NCBI RefSeq assembly: GCF_000518985.1
Contig: NZ_JAEQ01000018.1
Span: 39,333-103,332 of the forward strand
Reading direction: 5' to 3'
DNA: 64,000 nt
Origin: Chelativorans sp. J32
GTDB taxonomy: Bacteria; Pseudomonadota; Alphaproteobacteria; Rhizobiales; Rhizobiaceae
The translations under genes were made by a program, and so were the position numbers. The notes under the pieces are model-generated. The model was given only the letters and a program-made list of their open reading frames with translations, was not told where the DNA came from and did no database searches. How positions within the stretch are numbered: the stretch's first letter is position 1; each line of letters opens with the position of its first letter. Below, in pieces: positions 38,956-50,004 of the stretch.

Positions 38956-39765
38956 ATGTCTTTCGTCGGTATGGCACGCGCGACTGCGCCGATCGCACGC
39001 TTTGCTTTGCTCGCCCTCGCGCTTCTTCATCTACCTGCTGCAGCTGCTGAAGATGAGCTGGATCTTACCCAGATGAGCCTGTCCTTCGAGGAGGAATTCG
39101 ACACGCTCAGCGTTTCGGCGTGGGGGCCCGGCACGCGCTGGATTGCCCATACGCCCTGGTCGGGCGACTTTGGGGGCGCGCGGTTTGCCGATCCGGAAGA
39201 AGGTTTTCCGTTCACCGTAGAGGACGGAATTCTCCGCATCGAGGCACGAAAGGACGCGGAAGGCGCGTGGCAATCCGGACTGCTTGCCTCCGTAGACCCG
39301 AAAGGCAACGGCTTCTCGCAGCAATACGGCTATTTCGAAATCCGTGCCCGGCTGCCGGAAGGACCGGGGCTCTGGCCCGCCTTCTGGCTGATCGGCAAAG
39401 ACCGTTCGGACTACACGGCCGAGATCGACGTGCTGGAATTTTATGGCGACAAGCCTGAGGGCTATTCCTCGGTCGTTCACATCTGGTACCGGGATGGCGA
39501 ACATTATTCGCGTTATGCGCGCAATGAGGTCTTCAACGACGCCCGCCCGGGAGACTTCCATACCTATGGCGTGCAGGTGGATCAGAACTGGATCCGCTTC
39601 TATTTCGACCGCGAGTTCATGTGGAAGACGGAGACGCAGGCCGAGCATCGCCAGCCGCTTTATATCCTCCTGAACCTGGCGATGGTGGACGGCCCCTCGA
39701 AGGACCAGGCTCCGAGCCCGTCCTTTATGTATGTGGACTATGTCCGCGCCTATCGCGCGGACTGA
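38956..39765 (+). CDS. Secreted glycoside hydrolase family 16 glycanase (ExoK-like)
   Basis: The 269-aa protein has a signal peptide ending PAAAA before EDELDLT. A GH16 jelly-roll follows with the catalytic signature EIDVLEFYG: Glu156 nucleophile, Asp158 and Glu161 acid/base. Substrate-cleft aromatics appear in QQYGYFEIRARLPEGPGLWPAFWLIG. The ATG follows GAGGAA. GH16 enzymes such as ExoK trim newly made exopolysaccharide. It is divergent from the polymerase and lies upstream of the NRPS genes on the same strand, separated by 265 bases. Confidence 0.9.
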   Translation: MSFVGMARATAPIARFALLALALLHLPAAAAEDELDLTQMSLSFEEEFDTLSVSAWGPGTRWIAHTPWSGDFGGARFADPEEGFPFTVEDGILRIEARKDAEGAWQSGLLASVDPKGNGFSQQYGYFEIRARLPEGPGLWPAFWLIGKDRSDYTAEIDVLEFYGDKPEGYSSVVHIWYRDGEHYSRYARNEVFNDARPGDFHTYGVQVDQNWIRFYFDREFMWKTETQAEHRQPLYILLNLAMVDGPSKDQAPSPSFMYVDYVRAYRAD

Positions 39766-40030
39766 AGGGCGCCGGAATACCTCTTACCACAGCTCAGCGC
39801 AGATGCCATTCGCCGAAGGGCCTACCTCTTCGGGGGCGTACAGCTTCCGGTCAGTCGACCTTAATCCGGATGACTATCTGTTTCTTTTCCATCCCGCGTG
39901 AAATCCTTTGCAGGCACGGCATGGAAGTGTCTCTCCGAAGTCTTTGATTTCCAACGAACCATGCCGCTTTCGACCGGGGCTCTTCAGGCATTTTTCGCAG
40001 CCAAAACGGGGCACCCTACCAGGTGCTGGA

Positions 40031-41983
40031 ATGAACATGAGCGAGCGGCAATACGAACTCAAGCGGCAAGATGCGGCTGCAATAGCATCGGCTGTCTACA
40101 GCGCGGGCTCCACCGCCCCGGACAGCGGCTATCACCGGAACAGGAACCTGCATGACCAGGTCAGCCAGCACGCGACGGCACGGCCGGAGGCAATCGCCGT
40201 CGACTTCGGCGAGGACAGGCTCACCTATGCCGAATTGGATCGGCTCTCCTCCCATCTCGCGTCAGAGCTCATAGCGCTAGGTGTCGTAAAGGGCGATGTT
40301 GTCGGGCTGCTCCTGCCGCGGTCGCTCGAGACGATCGTCGCCAAGCTTGCCATCCTGAAGGCGGGGGCAGCTTACGCGCCATTTGATCCGGCCTACCCCG
40401 CCGAACATCTGCGCTACATGGCGGATGATTGCCGACCAAAATTGATCCTGACCAATGGCAAGGAGGCATCCGCGTTTCAGGAAATCGCGCCAGCGCACGA
40501 GGTGGTCGATCTCGGCCTGCTCCTTGCCCGCTCGGCGAAGAGGCCGATCGCGGATCTGCCTCGGGTAGAGGGCGGAGATCCCGCCTACATCATGTACACC
40601 TCAGGCTCGACCGGGCGCCCCAAGGGCGTGATCATCCCGCATCGCGGCGTGGCGCGCCTGGTCCGAGATCAGAACTATATCAGCTTCCTGCCGCAAGACG
40701 CGGTGCTGCATACTGCGACGATCTCCTTCGACGCGGCCACCTTCGAAATCTGGGGCGCTCTGCTCAACGGGTGCAAGCTGGTCGGGATCGGCGACGGCAC
40801 CCTCTCGCTCGACCGTATCGCCGACGTGATCGGAAGGAAGAAGGTGACGGTGATGCTCCTGACCACCGGCCTCTTCCACCTGCTGGTCGACTACAGGCGA
40901 GACGGCTTTCCATCGCTCAGGCATGTCCTCTTCGGCGGAGAGGTCGCCTCGGCCGACCATGCGCGACGCTTCCTGCGCGCAAACCCGACCTGCCTTCTCA
41001 CAAATGCCTATGGCCCGACGGAAGTGACCGTGATGGCTTCGGCCTACGCGATACCGCGGGACCATGTGGGCGACGAAATTCCCATCGGTCACAGCATCGC
41101 CCACAGCAAGGTGCATATTCTTGACGAGGAATTGAGGGAACTGCCCCCCGGAACCGAGGGCCAGCTTGCGGTTTCCGGGGACGGCCTGGCGATCGGCTAT
41201 CTCAACAGGCAGGAGCTCACGAACGAGCGGTTCGTGACGATAAGAACGGCAGGCGGAAGCCCGACCAGATGTTATCTGACGGGCGATCTCGCCGTAATGG
41301 ATGCCGACGGCCTTCTGCATTTCCATGGCCGCCGCGACCGCCAGATCAAGATCGACGGAAAGCGCATCGAGCTCGACGAAATCGAGACCGCCTTAAGGCG
41401 TGACGAACGGCTCGCCGACGCTGTGGTGGTTTGCCGGCAGACCGAAGTGTCCAAGCAGATCATCGCCTATCTCAAGCCTCGGCTCCCCGCCGATGCGAAG
41501 AGCGAGACCTTCCCGGGCATGGTCCTCTCGACCCTGCGGACCATCCTGCCGAAACACATGATACCGAGCCGCGCCATCGTGCTCGAGCAATTCCCGATGA
41601 ATCGGGCGGGCAAGATCGACCGCTCCAAACTTCCGGCGCCACCGGCAGAAATGGCCCCGGAACAGATCACCCCGGCCGAGGGCACCCAAGCGCTCCTTCG
41701 CGGGATTTGGGAGCGGGTGCTCGGGCGGCCTGGGATTGGCCTTGACCAGAACTTCTTCGATCTGGGCGGGACCTCGCTTCAGCTCATGCGTGTCCATTCC
41801 GCCCTGGAAGAGGCCGCAGGTCGGCAGGTGGATGTGGTGACGGTGTTCCAGCATCCCACGATCCGCGCCCTTGCTGCTCACCTGGATGACGCCGGGCCGG
41901 CCGAACAGATGGCGACAGCCGTTCGGTCGCGCGCCGAGCTGCGCAAGAGAAACATGGCGCATTTCCGCCGGAGTGCCTCATGA
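40031..41983 (+). CDS. NRPS initiation module, adenylation-thiolation (A-T)
   Basis: The 650-aa protein activates an amino acid as AMP ester and loads it on its own carrier domain. The A domain has all core motifs: YIMYTSGSTGRPKG (about 186-199), SFDAATFEIWG, NAYGPTE, YLTGDLAV, GRRDRQIKIDGKRIE and the A10 lysine in NRAGKIDR. The T domain has LGGTS with phosphopantetheine Ser582. No condensation domain precedes it, so it starts the chain. My by-eye specificity code is D-A-F-L-L-G-A-V-M-K. The leading Asp means an alpha-amino acid and the rest a hydrophobic side chain. The ATG at 40031 is preferred; an ATG two codons later is possible. It overlaps the next gene by ATGA. Confidence 0.93.
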   Translation: MNMSERQYELKRQDAAAIASAVYSAGSTAPDSGYHRNRNLHDQVSQHATARPEAIAVDFGEDRLTYAELDRLSSHLASELIALGVVKGDVVGLLLPRSLETIVAKLAILKAGAAYAPFDPAYPAEHLRYMADDCRPKLILTNGKEASAFQEIAPAHEVVDLGLLLARSAKRPIADLPRVEGGDPAYIMYTSGSTGRPKGVIIPHRGVARLVRDQNYISFLPQDAVLHTATISFDAATFEIWGALLNGCKLVGIGDGTLSLDRIADVIGRKKVTVMLLTTGLFHLLVDYRRDGFPSLRHVLFGGEVASADHARRFLRANPTCLLTNAYGPTEVTVMASAYAIPRDHVGDEIPIGHSIAHSKVHILDEELRELPPGTEGQLAVSGDGLAIGYLNRQELTNERFVTIRTAGGSPTRCYLTGDLAVMDADGLLHFHGRRDRQIKIDGKRIELDEIETALRRDERLADAVVVCRQTEVSKQIIAYLKPRLPADAKSETFPGMVLSTLRTILPKHMIPSRAIVLEQFPMNRAGKIDRSKLPAPPAEMAPEQITPAEGTQALLRGIWERVLGRPGIGLDQNFFDLGGTSLQLMRVHSALEEAAGRQVDVVTVFQHPTIRALAAHLDDAGPAEQMATAVRSRAELRKRNMAHFRRSAS

Positions 41984-44900
41984 TCGACGACAGCAGGCAG
42001 CCGGAAAACATCGAAGAAACGTTCGGGAGAATTGCGATCATCGGCATGGCCGGCCGGTTTCCAGGGGCACCGTCCGTGGATGCGCTCTGGGATCTGGTGA
42101 GCCAAGGCAAGAATGCATTTGCTCATTTTCGGCCCGACGAACTGGAAGATGCGTTCGACGACAATGTCCGCGGCTCGAAAGATTACGTCCCTGCTCGCCC
42201 CTATCTTGAGAATGTGGATCTTTTCGATGCCGAGTTCTTCGGCATGTATCCACGTGAGGCCGCGCTCCTCGACCCGCAGTTTCGGGTGTTTCTCGAAATC
42301 TGCTGGGAAGCCATAGAAGGCGCGGGCTACGACCCTTATAGGCTCCCTGGTCAGGTCGGCGTCTTCGCCGGATCTGCGCTCAGCACCTATCTCATCAACA
42401 ATGTCCTGTCAGACCGGGAGAAGGCTGAAAGCTTCGCCTCCAATTACCAGGTCGGCATGTTCTCCGAGCTGATCGGAGCGATCAACGACACCCTCGCCAC
42501 GCGGGTCGCCTATAAGCTCGACCTGCGCGGTCCCGCCTTCACGGTGCAGTCCGCTTGCTCGACCTCCTTGCTTGCCGTCGCCCAAGCCTGCCAGAACCTG
42601 CTCACCTATGCATGTGACGTGGCGCTTGCCGGCGGCGTCTCGATCACCTTTCCGCAGAAACGGGGCTACATTCATCAGGAAGGCGGAATGGTCTCGCCGG
42701 ACGGATTTTGCCGTCCCTTCGATGCCGATGCGGGGGGCACCGTTTTCGGCAGCGGCGCCGGTGTCGTGGTGCTGAAGCGTCTTGAGGACGCGCTGCGCGA
42801 CGGCGATCATATTCACGCGGTGATCCTCGGTTATGGCGTCAACAATGACGGGTCCGGAAAGGTGGGCTACACAGCACCGAGCGTCGACGGCCAGGCCCAG
42901 GCGATCTCGACGGCGCATGCCAGCGCCGGCGTAGACCCCTCGACCATCGGCTATATCGAGTGTCACGGCACAGCCACGCCACTTGGCGATCCGATCGAAT
43001 TTGCGGGGCTTAGGAAGGCATTTGGCGACGCATCGATGGAGCGCGCCGCCTGCGCGCTCGGGTCCGTTAAGGGAAATCTGGGACATCTGGATGCGGCGGC
43101 AGGGGTGGCGGGGCTTATCAAGGCGGTCCATGCGCTCAGACACGCGCAGATCCCGCCGATGGCAAATTTCAGCAGGCCCAATCCGCGCATCGATCTCGAA
43201 GAAAGCCCCTTCTACATCCCGCGCGACCTGCATGATTGGCCCGGCAGCGAAGATCACCCGCGCCGCGCGGGCGTAAGTTCGTTCGGGGTCGGCGGCACCA
43301 ATGTTCACCTGGTGCTCGAAGAAGCCCCGCCCTCAACCGACCTGCGAATGGAAGAGGAAAAATCAAGCCACATCATCGCCCTGTCTGCCCGTAGTGAATC
43401 ATCGCTTCGGGCGATGCAGCGCAATCTCGCGGCGATGCTGAAAGGCAATCCGCATCTGCCGTTGGGTTCCGTCGCATACACGCTTCAGCACGGCAGGCAC
43501 CATTTCGCCCACCGCTCGGCTGTGGTCGCCGGCAGCACGGAAGATGCGGTAGCCGGGCTGGAAGCCGAGCGGATGCTTGTCGGGAAAGCGGCCGAGACAC
43601 CGCCGCCCGTCATCTTCATGTTCCCGGGCCAGGGCGCGCAATATGTAGGCATGGGCTTCGGCCTTTATGAAAGCGAGTCCGAATATGCCCGATGGATCGA
43701 TCACGGTGCACGACTGCTGGAGGAACGCGCGGGAATAGACATCCGCCGCTTTCTCTGCCGTGCCCCCGAGGCAAGCGAGGAACTTTCCGCCGCGCTCAAG
43801 GACACGCGGATCACCCAGCCGGCGCTTTATCTGGTGGAATATGCGACGGCGCGTCTATGGATGAGCCGCGGTCTGAAGCCGGACGCGATGATCGGCCACA
43901 GCGTGGGCGAGTTCGTGGCCGCGACGCTCGCGAATGTGATGTCCTTCGACGACGCCCTGCTTCTGGTCGCCGCCCGCGGCAGACTCATGCAGGAGCAGCC
44001 GAGGGGCGCGATGATCTCCGTTCGCGCCGATGCCGAGACGGTGCGGGATTATCTGGAAAGCGGGGTGGAAGTCGCCGCGATCAATGCGCCGAAGCTCTGT
44101 GTCGTGGCCGGTACGTTCGAGGCCACAGACGCCATCTGCGAGAGGCTGCAAGCAGCCGACATCGCTTTCAGCCGGCTTCACACCTCCCATGCCTTCCATT
44201 CGGCCATGATGGACCAAGCTGCTGCCGCCTTGCGGAACCACACGGACAGGATCGCCTATGGCAAGGCGACCATTCCGTATGTTTCCTGCGTTACGGGAGA
44301 CTGGCAGAACGATACGCTCGGAACCTCGCCCGAATATTGGGCCCGGCATTGTCGGGACGCCGTACGTTTTGCAGATGGGCTTGTCACCATCTGCCGTGAC
44401 CGAAACCCAGTGCTCCTGGAAGTGGGGCCCGGCCGCACCTTATCGACATTCGCCGCTCAGACGATCGGCAGGAACGAGCTTGGTGCGGTCGTCCAGTCCC
44501 TGCCCGAGCACGACCGGGCGTCCGAAGCGAGTTCCGCCTTTGCCGCAGCCCATGCCCGGTTGTGGATCGCCGGTTGCGCACTCGAATGGCCGGCGCTGCC
44601 TCAGGATCTTCGGCGGCGCGTGCCTCTTCCGACCTATCCGTTCGATCGCAAGCGGCACTGGATCGAGGCGCCGCCACCGATCCGCAGATCGAATCCCAAG
44701 ATCGACGCCGGAGAGGCCGCGGCCCTACGCAGCCTGCCCCATTCAACACCCTCACAAGGGAACGAACCCATGAATGCCATCACCCCTCCTTCGCCGAGCA
44801 GAACCGAAAGGCTGGAAGGCGCCCTCCTGGCACTGCTGGCGGAAATGTCCGGCGAGGGGATCACCCCGGATTCTGTCGGGCTTACGTTCCTTGAGCTTGG

Positions 44901-47900
44901 CTTCGACTCGCTCTTCATCGGCCAGTTCGCGCAGAAGATCGAGAAGGACTACAAGGTAAAGCTCTCCTTCCGCGAACTGTTGGGCAACATACCCTCGGTT
45001 TCCGCTCTTGCCCGGCATCTGGATGGCGAGATGCCACCGGAGGCGCCCCAAGCCCCCGTAGCGCCTCAACCGGTGCAGGTTGCAGCCCAGCCGCCTTTTG
45101 CTGCGATTGCGCAGCCGGCGGCTTCCGCGCCAATACCGTCCGCCGGCGGTCTGGATGCGATCTTGCAGTCGCAGATGCAGATGATGCAACAGCTGTTTAC
45201 GCAACAGCTCCAGGCGATCCAGGCCATAGGCACAGGACAGAACGCGGTGCCGGCTCAGCCTGCCGCTCAGATCCCGGTCCAGGCAGCCGCTCCTTTGCCT
45301 TCCCCCCCTGAACCGGTGAAAGTCGCGGATGGCGAAATCGGCTCGGGCCGCGTTCGGCTCTACAAACCCGGCGCGCGCGCCAGCGATGCTGAGCTTTCGC
45401 CGGAAAAACGCGACTTCATTGCAAAACTTGCCGAACGGTATGCAGCCCGGAATGCCCGCTCGAAAGCCTTTACGGCAGCCCATCGTGGCCACTTGGCCGA
45501 CCCGCGCACGGCAGCCGGCTTCCGGCCCGAATGGAAGGAACTCATCTTCCCCGTCGTCGCCGACCGCTCGAAGGGCTCGCGCATCTGGGACATCGATGGC
45601 AACGAATATATCGACCTCGTCAACGGCATGGGCCAGACCGCCTTCGGCCATGCCCCCGATTTCGTCGTGGAAGCGATCAAGCAGCAGGCAGACAAGGGCT
45701 TTGCCATCGGTCCGCAGGCACCGCTTGCCGGTGAAGTGGCAGAACTCATCGGCGAGATGACCGGGCACGAGCGGGTTACCTTCTGCAATACCGGCTCGGA
45801 AGCCGTGATGGCGGCCATGCGCGTCGCCCGCGCCGTCACGGGACGCGAGAAGATCGTCGTCTTCGGCAATGACTACCATGGCCAGTTCGACGAGGTGCTG
45901 GTGAAAGGCCGCACGCGGAACGGCACGCCCGTTGCACTGCCGATCGCACCAGGCATCCCCGCAAGCTCATTGTCCAACATGGTCGTGCTTCCTTATGGGA
46001 GCCCGGAAAGCCTCGATTGGATCCGTGCCAATGCGGAGGAAATCGCCGCGGCGATCATCGAACCGGTGCAGAGCCGCCATCCGGAGCTGCGCCCCGTCGA
46101 ATTCGTGCGCGAGCTGAGGCAGATCGCGACGGAGCGCGAATTCGCACTGGTGTTCGACGAGGTCGTGACCGGCTTCCGCGTGCATCCCGGCGGCATCCAG
46201 GCCGTCTGGGGCATCAGAGGCGACATGGCAACCTATGGCAAGGTGCTGGGAGGCGGAATGCCCATCGGTGTTCTGGCCGGCGACAGCCGTTTCATGGATG
46301 CGCTGGATGGCGGCCACTGGAATTATGGCGATGCCTCCGCGCCCATGGTCGCGCCCACTTTCTTCGCCGGCACCTTCGTGCGTCACCCCCTGGTGCTTGC
46401 TGCGGCAAAGGCCGTTCTGAAGCACATAAAGGGCGACGGCCAAGCCCTTTACGGCCGTGTTGCCGATCGTACGAAATTGCTCGTCGAAGAGCTCAACAGC
46501 GATCTGGAGGCGCGCGGCATCGACGGCAGGATCAACAGCTTTTCAAGCTGGTTCGTAACCGATTTCGGCAGCCTGGATCCGCTGGGGATGCTCTTCTACC
46601 CGCAAGCGCGGATGTTGGGCGTCCACGTTCAGGATGGCTATCCCTGCTTCCTCACCACCACCCACTCTGAAGAGGATTTCCGCCACGTCGCCGAGGTGTT
46701 CCGGGAGAGCCTGGATGCACTTCAGAAGGTGGGCATTCTCGCGCCGACTCGGGAAAGAAGAGCAATCGGGGATCGACCTACGCGGGCCGGCGGTTCCCTG
46801 GTGGAACAAGAGACCAGCTCCGCAGAGCTCACGGAATCTCAGAAGGAGATCTGGCTGGCCGCACAGGCGGGCGACGAAGCCTCCTGTTCTTTCAATGAAT
46901 CTTTCAGCCTCACGCTTCAAGGGATTCTCGACAAAGATGTTTTTGCCCAAGCGCTTGACATGGTGGTCGCGCGCCACGACGCGCTTCACATCCGCTTCTC
47001 CAAGGCGGGGGATCGTTTCGAGATGATTCCGGATTTCCGGATCCCGCTCGACGCAATTGATTTGACTCACAATGTCGCGCCCGAAGCAGCGCTTGAGGAA
47101 ATCGTGGAAGAGGAAGCTTCCACGCCCTTCGACCTGACAAACGGGCCGCTTGCGCGCGCTCGCCTTCTGAGCCTAGCGCAAGATCGCCACGTTCTGGTGT
47201 TCACCGCCCATCATATCGTTTGTGACGGCTGGTCGGCGAATGTGATCCTGGAGGAGTTGGCGGAGGCTTATTCTGCGCTCCGCAACGGGAGGCCCCCCGA
47301 TCTTCCGCCGGCGCTCTCCTTCGCGGTTTATGCCCGCGACCTTGCGAAGCCGGAAGCTCGTCCGGCCACCGAAGAATACTGGCTCAAACAATTCGAGACG
47401 ATCCCGGATCTGCCGGAAATGCCGACCGATCGGCCGCGCCCCGAGCGCCGGACTTTTGCCGGAGGGACCTGCACGTCCTTCATCGGAAAAGACGTCTATA
47501 AGCGCCTGAAGAAGGCGGGCGCACAAGGCGGAGCCACCCTCTTCTCAACGCTCCTCGGGGCGGTGCAGGTGATGGTCTCGCGACTGTCGGGCAGCACAGA
47601 CATAGTCATCGCGATCCCCTCCGCCGGCCAGAGCCTCGTTCCGGACCAGACGCTGGTCGGGCATTGCGTGAACCTCCTGCCAATCCGCCAGCAGGTCGAT
47701 CCGAAGGCGAGCTTCAACGAGCACCTTCGGCAGACGCAGCAACTTGTGCTCGGAGCGTTCGAGCACCAGGACTACACCTATGGCACCCTCGTCCGTAAGC
47801 TCGGCCTGAAGCGGGATCCAAGCCGCCTGCCCCTGACAGAGATCCAATTCAATCTGGAGCGTGTTGCTCGCAATGCTGCCTTTGAGGGACTTGCAGCCAA

Positions 47901-50004
47901 GGTCACGCCCAACCCGAGAGCTTTTTCGAACTTCGACATGTTCCTCAACATGGTCGAGGCAGACGACGGGATACGCATCGACGTCGACTACAATGGCGAC
48001 GTGTTCGACCGCGCAACCATCGAACGGTGGCTCGGCCATTTCGGCACGCTTGCCGGAGCTCTGGCCGACGGCATGGATCGGAAGATCATGGATCTTCCCC
48101 TGCTCTCCGAGTCCGAGACACGGTGGCTGATCGCAGAACTCAACGAAACGGACGCCGATTATGACCGCGACCGCTTCATGTTCGAACTCTTCGCGGCAAC
48201 CGCTGCCGAGCAGCCCAAGGCCATTGCCGCCGTTCACGAGGGCAAATCTGTCACCTACGGCGCACTGGAAGCCCGGAGCAATCAACTTGCGCGGCATATC
48301 CAGGCGAAGCTCTCGGTTCCGGGCCTTCGCGTGGCGCTCGCGCTCGACCGCTCGATCGACATGCTCGTGGCTCTCCTTGCCATCATGAAGGCGGGCCACG
48401 CCTATGTCCCGCTCGATCCTGCCCATCCGCCGGCGCGTCTCAGCCAGACGCTGGAGGCCGCACGCGTCTCCGGCATCATCTGCGCGAGTGACGAGATCGC
48501 GAAGCTTGCCGGGACTGATACCAGCGTGATCCGCATGGACCTGGAACGGGAGGAGATTGCGCGTCAGGACACGCGCCCCCTGGACCTGCAGGTGCTCGAC
48601 ACGGAAGCGCCCGCCTATGTGATCTTCACCTCGGGTTCGACGGGAACCCCCAAAGGCGTGGAGGTCTCCCATAGGGCGCTGGTGAACTTCCTGGTCTCCA
48701 TGGCGATGGAGCCCGGTTTTTCATCGGAAGACACTCTGCTTGCGGTGACAACCGTTTCGTTCGATATCGCCGGCCTGGAACTTTACCTGCCCCTGATCAT
48801 GGGAGGCCGGGTGGTCATCGCCAACCGGACGGAGGTGCAGGACGGTTTCGCCCTGGTGAAGCTCCTGAAGGCGAGCGGCGCAAATGTCCTGCAGGCGACG
48901 CCGACGCTCTGGCAGATGCTGGTGGAAGCCGGCCTCAACAACCAGCCGAAACTCAAGATGCTCTGCGGCGGCGAGCCTCTGCCGAGGGAGCTTGCGAAGA
49001 AGCTGCTCGCCATCGGCGGAGAACTTTGGAACATGTATGGGCCGACGGAGACGACCATCTGGTCATCCGTGGCGCGCATCGAGGATGGGGACGCTCCAAT
49101 CCATATCGGCCGCCCGATCGCGAACACACAATTGTACATTCTGGACGCCCATGACCGCATCGCGCCCATCGGCGTGACCGGTGAACTCCATATCGGCGGC
49201 GACGGGCTGGCGAACGGCTACTTCGACAGGCTCGATCTCACGCAGGCAGCGTTCCGCTCCGTCAAGATCGACGACGGGACCCCGCGCCGTCTCTACAGGA
49301 CAGGTGACGTCGGCCGCAGAATGCCCGACGGCACACTGCAACTCCTCGGACGGCGTGACAACCAGATCAAACTGCGCGGCTTCCGCATAGAGCTCGGCGA
49401 TATCGAGGCAGTTATGGGCAAGAAGTCCGGCATCCGCCAATGCGCCGTGGTCGCCGCCCAGAACAAGAATGGCGATCGGCAACTCGTATGCCATTTCGTG
49501 GCAGAGGGGCAGGAGCCTTCTGCCGACGAGCTTGCCGCCCACGCCAAGGCGCATCTGCCCGTTCATATGGTTCCCAGCTTCTGGGTCGCCACAGCGGACC
49601 TGCCCAAGACGGCCAACGGAAAACTGGACCGCAAGGCGCTCGAAAAGCTGGGGGTCCCGCAGCGCCAGAATGCTGCTCCCACCCGGAGCAAGCCGCGCAC
49701 GCCGATGGAAGAGAAGCTATCGGCGATCTGGAAGGAAGTCCTCCAACTGGGCGATATCGGCGTCGACGAAAATCTATACGCGCTTGGTGCCGATTCCCTC
49801 AGCATCTTCAGGATCGCAGCGCGCATGATGGATGCCGGCCTGCCGCTGGAGGCCAAACATCTTATGCGGCACCCGACCATCGCCGATTTGGCGGGCTTCG
49901 CCGAGGAACAAGGTACCGCCGCAGTCAACGGCGCCATGGCGCCGGTCCCCTCCCTCCGCGATTTCCGATACGGCGCCCGCCGCCGGCTTGAGAGGCTCAC
50001 ATGA
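41980..50004 (+). CDS. Hybrid PKS-NRPS: KS-AT-ACP-aminotransferase-C-A(Gly)-T
   Basis: The 2674-aa megaenzyme reads in order: KS (about 15-450; Cys193 in QSACSTS, His329 in ECHGTATP, His369 in KGNLGHLD); AT (545-860; Ser641 in GHSVGE, HAFH at 737-740, the malonyl-CoA type); ACP (Ser977 in LGFDSLF); a Pro/Ala linker with a Gln/Met-rich helix; a class III PLP aminotransferase (1170-1590; Lys1421 in TYGKVLGGG); C (1610-2040; HHIVCDG, His1745); A (2060-2560; TSGSTGTPKG; by-eye code D-I-L-Q-L-G-M-I-W-K, a glycine code); T (Ser2606 in LGADS). No KR, DH or ER domain is present, so the beta-ketone is left for transamination. The KS-AT-ACP-AMT order resembles mycosubtilin/iturin synthetases, which make beta-amino acids. 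Confidence 0.94.
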   Translation: MIDDSRQPENIEETFGRIAIIGMAGRFPGAPSVDALWDLVSQGKNAFAHFRPDELEDAFDDNVRGSKDYVPARPYLENVDLFDAEFFGMYPREAALLDPQFRVFLEICWEAIEGAGYDPYRLPGQVGVFAGSALSTYLINNVLSDREKAESFASNYQVGMFSELIGAINDTLATRVAYKLDLRGPAFTVQSACSTSLLAVAQACQNLLTYACDVALAGGVSITFPQKRGYIHQEGGMVSPDGFCRPFDADAGGTVFGSGAGVVVLKRLEDALRDGDHIHAVILGYGVNNDGSGKVGYTAPSVDGQAQAISTAHASAGVDPSTIGYIECHGTATPLGDPIEFAGLRKAFGDASMERAACALGSVKGNLGHLDAAAGVAGLIKAVHALRHAQIPPMANFSRPNPRIDLEESPFYIPRDLHDWPGSEDHPRRAGVSSFGVGGTNVHLVLEEAPPSTDLRMEEEKSSHIIALSARSESSLRAMQRNLAAMLKGNPHLPLGSVAYTLQHGRHHFAHRSAVVAGSTEDAVAGLEAERMLVGKAAETPPPVIFMFPGQGAQYVGMGFGLYESESEYARWIDHGARLLEERAGIDIRRFLCRAPEASEELSAALKDTRITQPALYLVEYATARLWMSRGLKPDAMIGHSVGEFVAATLANVMSFDDALLLVAARGRLMQEQPRGAMISVRADAETVRDYLESGVEVAAINAPKLCVVAGTFEATDAICERLQAADIAFSRLHTSHAFHSAMMDQAAAALRNHTDRIAYGKATIPYVSCVTGDWQNDTLGTSPEYWARHCRDAVRFADGLVTICRDRNPVLLEVGPGRTLSTFAAQTIGRNELGAVVQSLPEHDRASEASSAFAAAHARLWIAGCALEWPALPQDLRRRVPLPTYPFDRKRHWIEAPPPIRRSNPKIDAGEAAALRSLPHSTPSQGNEPMNAITPPSPSRTERLEGALLALLAEMSGEGITPDSVGLTFLELGFDSLFIGQFAQKIEKDYKVKLSFRELLGNIPSVSALARHLDGEMPPEAPQAPVAPQPVQVAAQPPFAAIAQPAASAPIPSAGGLDAILQSQMQMMQQLFTQQLQAIQAIGTGQNAVPAQPAAQIPVQAAAPLPSPPEPVKVADGEIGSGRVRLYKPGARASDAELSPEKRDFIAKLAERYAARNARSKAFTAAHRGHLADPRTAAGFRPEWKELIFPVVADRSKGSRIWDIDGNEYIDLVNGMGQTAFGHAPDFVVEAIKQQADKGFAIGPQAPLAGEVAELIGEMTGHERVTFCNTGSEAVMAAMRVARAVTGREKIVVFGNDYHGQFDEVLVKGRTRNGTPVALPIAPGIPASSLSNMVVLPYGSPESLDWIRANAEEIAAAIIEPVQSRHPELRPVEFVRELRQIATEREFALVFDEVVTGFRVHPGGIQAVWGIRGDMATYGKVLGGGMPIGVLAGDSRFMDALDGGHWNYGDASAPMVAPTFFAGTFVRHPLVLAAAKAVLKHIKGDGQALYGRVADRTKLLVEELNSDLEARGIDGRINSFSSWFVTDFGSLDPLGMLFYPQARMLGVHVQDGYPCFLTTTHSEEDFRHVAEVFRESLDALQKVGILAPTRERRAIGDRPTRAGGSLVEQETSSAELTESQKEIWLAAQAGDEASCSFNESFSLTLQGILDKDVFAQALDMVVARHDALHIRFSKAGDRFEMIPDFRIPLDAIDLTHNVAPEAALEEIVEEEASTPFDLTNGPLARARLLSLAQDRHVLVFTAHHIVCDGWSANVILEELAEAYSALRNGRPPDLPPALSFAVYARDLAKPEARPATEEYWLKQFETIPDLPEMPTDRPRPERRTFAGGTCTSFIGKDVYKRLKKAGAQGGATLFSTLLGAVQVMVSRLSGSTDIVIAIPSAGQSLVPDQTLVGHCVNLLPIRQQVDPKASFNEHLRQTQQLVLGAFEHQDYTYGTLVRKLGLKRDPSRLPLTEIQFNLERVARNAAFEGLAAKVTPNPRAFSNFDMFLNMVEADDGIRIDVDYNGDVFDRATIERWLGHFGTLAGALADGMDRKIMDLPLLSESETRWLIAELNETDADYDRDRFMFELFAATAAEQPKAIAAVHEGKSVTYGALEARSNQLARHIQAKLSVPGLRVALALDRSIDMLVALLAIMKAGHAYVPLDPAHPPARLSQTLEAARVSGIICASDEIAKLAGTDTSVIRMDLEREEIARQDTRPLDLQVLDTEAPAYVIFTSGSTGTPKGVEVSHRALVNFLVSMAMEPGFSSEDTLLAVTTVSFDIAGLELYLPLIMGGRVVIANRTEVQDGFALVKLLKASGANVLQATPTLWQMLVEAGLNNQPKLKMLCGGEPLPRELAKKLLAIGGELWNMYGPTETTIWSSVARIEDGDAPIHIGRPIANTQLYILDAHDRIAPIGVTGELHIGGDGLANGYFDRLDLTQAAFRSVKIDDGTPRRLYRTGDVGRRMPDGTLQLLGRRDNQIKLRGFRIELGDIEAVMGKKSGIRQCAVVAAQNKNGDRQLVCHFVAEGQEPSADELAAHAKAHLPVHMVPSFWVATADLPKTANGKLDRKALEKLGVPQRQNAAPTRSKPRTPMEEKLSAIWKEVLQLGDIGVDENLYALGADSLSIFRIAARMMDAGLPLEAKHLMRHPTIADLAGFAEEQGTAAVNGAMAPVPSLRDFRYGARRRLERLT